Shown here: one piece after another, positions 56,272-64,000 of the stretch
How the letters are laid out: every line of letters begins with the position of its first letter
Numbering within the stretch: the stretch's first letter is position 1
NCBI GenBank assembly: GCA_001603075.1
Contig: LVBB01000148.1
Coordinates: 1-64,000, forward strand
DNA: 64,000 nucleotides
Direction: 5' to 3'
DNA from: Phycisphaerales bacterium Planc_01
GTDB taxonomy: Bacteria > Planctomycetota > Phycisphaerae > Sedimentisphaerales > Anaerobacaceae
Translations under genes and position numbers: made by a program
The notes under the pieces: generated by a model
Databases searched by the model: none
What the model saw: the letters and a program-made list of their open reading frames with translations, nothing else
Told to the model about the DNA's origin: nothing

Positions 56272-57345
56272 TCACACCGTCCGAACGGCATCGGCCACGC
56301 GGCCGGCGATCTCGTCTGTTCCGGCCGATCCTCCGAGATCAGCCGACAACGTGCCCTCCGCCACGGTTTTCTCGATTGCCTTGACGATCGTCTCGGCAGA
56401 TTCCTGCTCGCCGAGGTGCTCCAGCATCAGGGCGCCCGACCAGATCGCTCCGATCGGATTGGCGATTCCCTTACCCGCGATGTCCGGCGCCGAGCCGTGA
56501 ATCGGCTCGAACATCGACGGATACTCCTTCTCCGGATTGATGTTCCCACTGCCGCCGAGGCCGAGACTGCCCATGATCGCGCCGCCGAGGTCGCTGAGGA
56601 TGTCACCGATGAAGTTGGTGGTGACGATAACGTCGAATCGCTCGGGATGGAGCACGAAATTGGCCGAAGCGTTGTCCACGTACATCTTCTGGTACGCCAC
56701 ATCCGGATAGCAGAGGCCGACGTCCTCAATGACACGGTCCCAATAGGCCAGCGAGTGAATCAGGGTGTTGGACTTGGTGATGCTCGTGAGGTGTTTGCGT
56801 CGGCGCCGGGCCAGTTGGTAGGAATAGTGCGCCACACGCTCGATTCCTTTGCGGGTGAACACGCTCGTGTCAATCGCCATGCCGCCGTCGAAGTCTTCGT
56901 GGACGAACCCGCCGACCTGGACAAATTCGCCTTCGGTGTTCTCACGGATGACCACGAAGTCAATGTCGCGGGGCGTTTTGTCTCGCAGCGGACCTTCGAT
57001 CCCGTTCAGCAGGCGCGCCGGCCGATAGTTCACGTACTGGTTGAAGCTCTTGCGCACCTTGAAGGTGAACAGCCTGGCGGGCAGCGTGTCGTCGACGTCG
57101 GGCAGCCCCACGGCCCCGAAGTAGATCGCGTCAAAATCCTTGAGAACGTCCAGACCGTCGTCCGGAAGGAACGTCCCGGTCTTCTTGTAGTAGCCCGCTC
57201 CATAGGGGAATTCTTCCGTCGCAATCCGGAACCCGAATCGCTGCGCCGCCGCATCCAACACGCGGACGCCCGCAGGGACGATTTCGTGGCCGATTCCATC
57301 ACCCGGAACCACGGCGATTCTGTACTGACGTGTCATATTCTTCAA
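56272..57345 (-). CDS. Isocitrate/isopropylmalate dehydrogenase family, tartrate dehydrogenase-like
   Basis: 'IAVVPGDGIGHEIVPAGVRVLDAA', 'VVIRENTEGEF', 'VTTNFIGDILSDLGGAIMGSLGLGGSGNINPEKEYPSMFEPIHGSAPDIAGKGIANP'. Confidence 0.9.
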   Translation of the reverse strand: MKNMTRQYRIAVVPGDGIGHEIVPAGVRVLDAAAQRFGFRIATEEFPYGAGYYKKTGTFLPDDGLDVLKDFDAIYFGAVGLPDVDDTLPARLFTFKVRKSFNQYVNYRPARLLNGIEGPLRDKTPRDIDFVVIRENTEGEFVQVGGFVHEDFDGGMAIDTSVFTRKGIERVAHYSYQLARRRRKHLTSITKSNTLIHSLAYWDRVIEDVGLCYPDVAYQKMYVDNASANFVLHPERFDVIVTTNFIGDILSDLGGAIMGSLGLGGSGNINPEKEYPSMFEPIHGSAPDIAGKGIANPIGAIWSGALMLEHLGEQESAETIVKAIEKTVAEGTLSADLGGSAGTDEIAGRVADAVRTV

Positions 57346-57364
57346 TCCTGGCTTAAATGAAGAT

Positions 57365-60265
<2,901 letters not shown>

Positions 60266-60431
60266 GATTCATGGCCTCCATTGCTGGATGAAGAAGCACT
60301 GTGGACGAAGAACCAACGTGGATTATCGCTGATGTGCGCCTCCCGAACAATACCACAATGTGCACTCCTGCGCCCCAAAACGCGCACGAGGACACCCACA
60401 GACAGGAGAAGACGGCGCGGTCTTGGTCCGG

Positions 60432-61616
60432 CTACTTGACGCAGTGCCGCAGTCGATAGGCCGTCGGGGTCGTCCCCTGGAACCGCGTGAAGACCCTGTC
60501 CAGTTGCTTAGCGCTGGAAACACACATCTTCTCAGCGATTTGCGCGACCGTCAAATCGGTTTCGACCAGCAGTTGAGTGATCCGATTGACACGTTCGCGG
60601 AGGATTTGTGAATGCACGGACCGTCCGATTGCCTTGGAGAACCTCTGCTGCAAGCTGCGTCGCGACAGCGCTATCGCCTCCGCGACATCATCGACCTGGA
60701 GAGGACGGTCCGCATTTCTGCGGATGAAGCGGATGGCCTCAGAGACCTCCCGATCCTCGACCAGAAGAATATCGGTGGAGCTGCGCGCCACAACATGGGT
60801 CGGCAGTCCTTCGATGGTCGTCTCGTGGCAGGCTTCGCCGGCCATGACCCGGTCGAGCAGTTGCGCGGCGCGGTAGCCGAGCTTCTCCGCGTTCAAGCAG
60901 ATGCTGGAAAGAGCGGGGTTGGCCAGGCGACAGATGAACTCATCGTCGTCGACGCCGAGAATGGCCACTTCACTGGGCACGTGGATTCGCGCAACGTGGC
61001 AGGCGTCGAGGACGTGCTGGCTTCGGTCGTCATTGCAGGCCATGATTCCCACCGGTTTGGGCAGGGATTGCAGCCAGGCCACCAAGTGGGGTTCCTCCTT
61101 CTCCCACAGGGCCTGCATGTCCTTGCCCTTGAGCGGCTCATAGAGGCAACAGGCGAATCCGGCTTCGGCGATCCGTTTCTGAAAGGCTTCGCCCCGTTTG
61201 GCCGACCAGTAGATGTCCTCGAGTCCGCAGTAGGCGAAGTGGCGAAATCCGCATTGCAGCAGGTGCTCGGCCCCCAACGTGCCGACCGCATCGTTGTCGA
61301 TGATGATGTTGATGAAACCCTCGATGGTTCTCTTGGTTACGGGAGCGCAGATGCCGGGTATCCTACGCCGGATGATTTCCTCGATCCGCTCAGGCTCGCG
61401 CATGATGATGCCGTCGACCTGTCCGGTGCTCAGGCGGTCTGTGACCTTCTTCTTCCAGTCGATGGCGTGATAGTGTGGAGGCTCTCGATAAAATGTCCAG
61501 GGACCGCGTTCGTTTGCGTACTGGGCGATCCCCTGAAGGAGTCCCCGGTCAAACGCCCGGGTCGGTGCGATCAGCAGAATGACTCTTCGTGCTCTGAACA
61601 TCCTCGTCTGCCTCAT
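60432..61616 (-). CDS. XylR-type transcriptional regulator (LacI-like sensor domain + AraC HTH)
   Basis: 'RVILLIAPTRAFDRGLLQGIAQYANERGPWTFYREPP', 'VAILGVDDDEFICRLANPALSSI', C-terminal AraC 'IAEKMCVSSAKQLDRVFTRFQGTTPTAYR'. Confidence 0.94.
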   Translation of the reverse strand: MRQTRMFRARRVILLIAPTRAFDRGLLQGIAQYANERGPWTFYREPPHYHAIDWKKKVTDRLSTGQVDGIIMREPERIEEIIRRRIPGICAPVTKRTIEGFINIIIDNDAVGTLGAEHLLQCGFRHFAYCGLEDIYWSAKRGEAFQKRIAEAGFACCLYEPLKGKDMQALWEKEEPHLVAWLQSLPKPVGIMACNDDRSQHVLDACHVARIHVPSEVAILGVDDDEFICRLANPALSSICLNAEKLGYRAAQLLDRVMAGEACHETTIEGLPTHVVARSSTDILLVEDREVSEAIRFIRRNADRPLQVDDVAEAIALSRRSLQQRFSKAIGRSVHSQILRERVNRITQLLVETDLTVAQIAEKMCVSSAKQLDRVFTRFQGTTPTAYRLRHCVK

Positions 61617-61760
61617 ATGGTGCGTTGCCAGCCGGCGTCGGATTGTACACGAGATCGCAAGGCACGTAAAGCGACCCAATTCGCATGGCATCACGCTGCT
61701 ATTCGCGGGGAGACGATGACCGAAGGACCACTGCGTGAACGTGTGGATCAACGACCCATC

Positions 61761-62477
61761 CTATGGTTTTTCGGGTTCTGTGCGGGGCAGGCCGAAATCC
61801 CAGGCGGTCAGCTCCAGAGGGTTTTTCCTGCTGGCGTGTCCATCGACGAAAAGGCAATTGACGTTCTTGTCGTGCCGCTTTCTGGCGATTCGACGCTGTA
61901 CGTCCGAACTCGGCAGATGGACCTGGGCGTAGACGTCCAGCCAGCGGAGTTTGTCTTTCAGCATCTGTGCTTCATCGTCTCTTCGAACGATCTGGATGTG
62001 AGCGGCCTCGGGATCGTGCTCGTAATCGGCCAGATAGACCGTTTGGCCCGGGCGACGGAACTCGTCGAGCTTGCTGGCTCCGCGCTGTTCTTTGCCGATG
62101 GTGTTGCCCGATTTGATGTCCCAGGCGTTGATGCAATAGTCTACCGTCTGTTCGCGGTCCGGGTAGCTGGGACAATCGTAGATCTTGACCTCGGAATAGT
62201 GTTCAACCTTGTCCGACAACCCGCCGACGTATCGCATGAACAACACCGACCACAGGCCGTCCGTCTCGTCTCGCGGCACCTTCATGTCGTTGTCCTGGGC
62301 GTACATGTGCATCGCCAGACCGATCTGTTTGAGGTTGCTCAGGCAGCGGACCGTCTTGGCCTGTTCCCTGGCCTTGCTCAGCGAGGGCAACAGGACCGCC
62401 AACAGCAGTGCGATGATAGCGATGACGACCAGTAATTCGATCAGAGTGAAACCGACAGCACGTTTCTCGACTCGCAT
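61761..62477 (-). CDS. Prepilin-type N-terminal domain protein with H-X9-DG motif
   Basis: '[36 protein letters not shown]'; '[15 protein letters not shown]'. Confidence 0.93.
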   Translation of the reverse strand: MRVEKRAVGFTLIELLVVIAIIALLLAVLLPSLSKAREQAKTVRCLSNLKQIGLAMHMYAQDNDMKVPRDETDGLWSVLFMRYVGGLSDKVEHYSEVKIYDCPSYPDREQTVDYCINAWDIKSGNTIGKEQRGASKLDEFRRPGQTVYLADYEHDPEAAHIQIVRRDDEAQMLKDKLRWLDVYAQVHLPSSDVQRRIARKRHDKNVNCLFVDGHASRKNPLELTAWDFGLPRTEPEKP

Positions 62478-62697
62478 TGCACTGTTTCCCTGTTGAGTGT
62501 CGATTTCAATCAAGCACACACAACCCTGTCTGAAATGTAGAAGACCGCGTCCGTGGCAACAATCCCATTCCGCGCAAAACCGCTGCCCAAAATGCACGGC
62601 CCCCCCTCGGCGCGCAACGCCGAAGACATTCGCATCCTGATCGGAGTGGGCGTTGCGTCCCACTCATATGGATCGCAGGGCTTCCATTTTGCAGGGG

Positions 62698-64000
62698 TTA
62701 AGGTGCGGCCACGGCACAGATGCAGGCCGGGTCGATGCCGGTGACGCCTCCCACCGGTGGCAGAATTGTGATCCCGAAGATCGGTTCATCAGCCGTAATG
62801 ACGATGGCGCCGGCCGCCTGACCTTCGATTGTCAGGCCGGGCTTGTACCAGTCGCCTTGTGCAAATGCGGCCGTGCCACCCATCGGATTGCCGTCGGCGT
62901 CCCATGGCTGGATCAGCCCCTGGTCGTTGCCGCCGCGTTCGACGATGAAGATGGTCGTCACCGGCACGGCAAACACAACCGTCACCAAGCTCGAATCGTC
63001 CAGGCTGGCATACGTGCCGAGATTGAAATTGTCCGCATCGACCGCCGGATGAGCGGCGTGCTTCTCGAAATCCGCCGAGGTCGTGCCCAGGATCAGGCCG
63101 CTGACATCAATCCCATTGATCGACAGGAGCATCCCGTCGTTGCCGGCGGCCTCAAGGCTGTTGGCGGGACCAATCGTGATCGCGGCCGCTGCGGTGGAAA
63201 CGCCGGGCAGGAGCCGGAAATCGTCCACGTACAGGACACCCGAACCACTGCCTTCCACGCCGATCGCCAGCGTCCTGACGCTTCGCAGGTTTGTGGCGAC
63301 GGAGGCGAGATCGATACTCCACTGGGTCCAGAAGGCCGATGTGATGGCGTCGGCATTGCCGTCGTAGGCGACCTTGACGCCACCGATCTTCACGTAAACC
63401 TGGCCACCCGTGTTGTCGGCGCTGCCCCGGAAGTACAGCGTTAGAATTGCGGCGCCGGCGCGCGTCCAGTCCTGAGGGGTCTCAAAGGTGATCTGGGCTT
63501 CGGAGTAGGCAACGCCGCCCATGTTGTTGTAGAACAGCGGCATCGACTGTCTTCCGCCGTTGATAATGGCCTTCTCGGCAAACGGGGCATCCAGGTAGCC
63601 AACCTGAGAACCGTTCGCGTCGTCCTCAAAGCCATCGGTCCAGCTCTGCCAGATGGTCCCGCCCGCGTCGACGTTGTCGGTGTAGCCCTCGAAATCCTCC
63701 ACAACAAAGAACGCCGGCGTGAAGAAGCTCCAGATGTCGCCTTCCCACGCGCCGATGCTCTCGGCCTCGTTCACTTCGTTGATCTTCCAGTAGTAGGTCG
63801 TTCCCAGCTTCAGGTCCAGATCGCTCAACGCGTAGCGGCTCTGGTCGACTGTGTCGATCAGAGATGTCCCGTCGGTTACCGCGGATCTCTTGTCGCTCAG
63901 ATAGACCTCGTGCGAAACGGCCTCCCGACCGGCGCGCCAGCTCAGAACGGCGTCCGGCGCAACGCCGGTCGCGCCATCGGCCGGCTGCGGCTCTTTCGCA
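62698..64000 (-). CDS. Large exported protein (fibronectin-III/LamG-like modules), truncated by window edge
   Basis: 'LGTTYYWKINEVNEAESIGAWEGDIWSFFTPAFFVVEDFEGYTD'; the frame continues upstream of 63828 to the window end. Confidence 0.75.
   Translation of the reverse strand, partial: AKEPQPADGATGVAPDAVLSWRAGREAVSHEVYLSDKRSAVTDGTSLIDTVDQSRYALSDLDLKLGTTYYWKINEVNEAESIGAWEGDIWSFFTPAFFVVEDFEGYTDNVDAGGTIWQSWTDGFEDDANGSQVGYLDAPFAEKAIINGGRQSMPLFYNNMGGVAYSEAQITFETPQDWTRAGAAILTLYFRGSADNTGGQVYVKIGGVKVAYDGNADAITSAFWTQWSIDLASVATNLRSVRTLAIGVEGSGSGVLYVDDFRLLPGVSTAAAAITIGPANSLEAAGNDGMLLSINGIDVSGLILGTTSADFEKHAAHPAVDADNFNLGTYASLDDSSLVTVVFAVPVTTIFIVERGGNDQGLIQPWDADGNPMGGTAAFAQGDWYKPGLTIEGQAAGAIVITADEPIFGITILPPVGGVTGIDPACICAVAAP

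Overview
High-GC bacterial chromosomal window of Planctomycetes/Phycisphaerae character: TAT-targeted Gfo/Idh and FAD oxidoreductases, an H-X9-DG pseudopilin, a BlaI/M56 pair and DUF5060/DUF6259-type glycosidases. No rRNA, tRNA or CRISPR array was recognised by eye. Main blocks: (1) BlaI repressor plus an M56 (BlaR1-type) peptidase fused to a long ankyrin array. (2) An MNT/HEPN toxin-antitoxin-like pair lying between two direct copies of the 3' end of an ETF-QO gene, next to a fused single-chain ETF beta-alpha. (3) A GAF/sigma-54 activator, smc, and a FlgI-like/HEAT lipoprotein. (4) A PadR/HAAS regulator pair and a block of TAT-exported sugar-metabolism-type enzymes. (5) A ~16 kb block (about 30.0-46.2 kb) with a TonB2-like energising system (TonB, ExbD, ExbB, a TtpC-like ExbB carrying C-terminal CBS domains, DUF3450, TPR), a beta-helix protein, a TonB-dependent receptor, an orphan PhoB-like regulator, an OPA-like MFS transporter, PhnW and PhnX. 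This block carries previously unannotated 11-bp-phased RTTAG/CTAAY repeat arrays in its promoter regions, which I read as a candidate PhoB-type operator tying it into one regulon. (6) An IS200-like remnant and 21-bp repeats next to an archaeal-type XPB-Bax1 helicase-nuclease pair. (7) A sugar-acid-type catabolic cluster ending in a DUF5060 glycosidase gene interrupted by one in-frame TGA at an expected Trp position. All family calls are from reading motifs; no database search was run.
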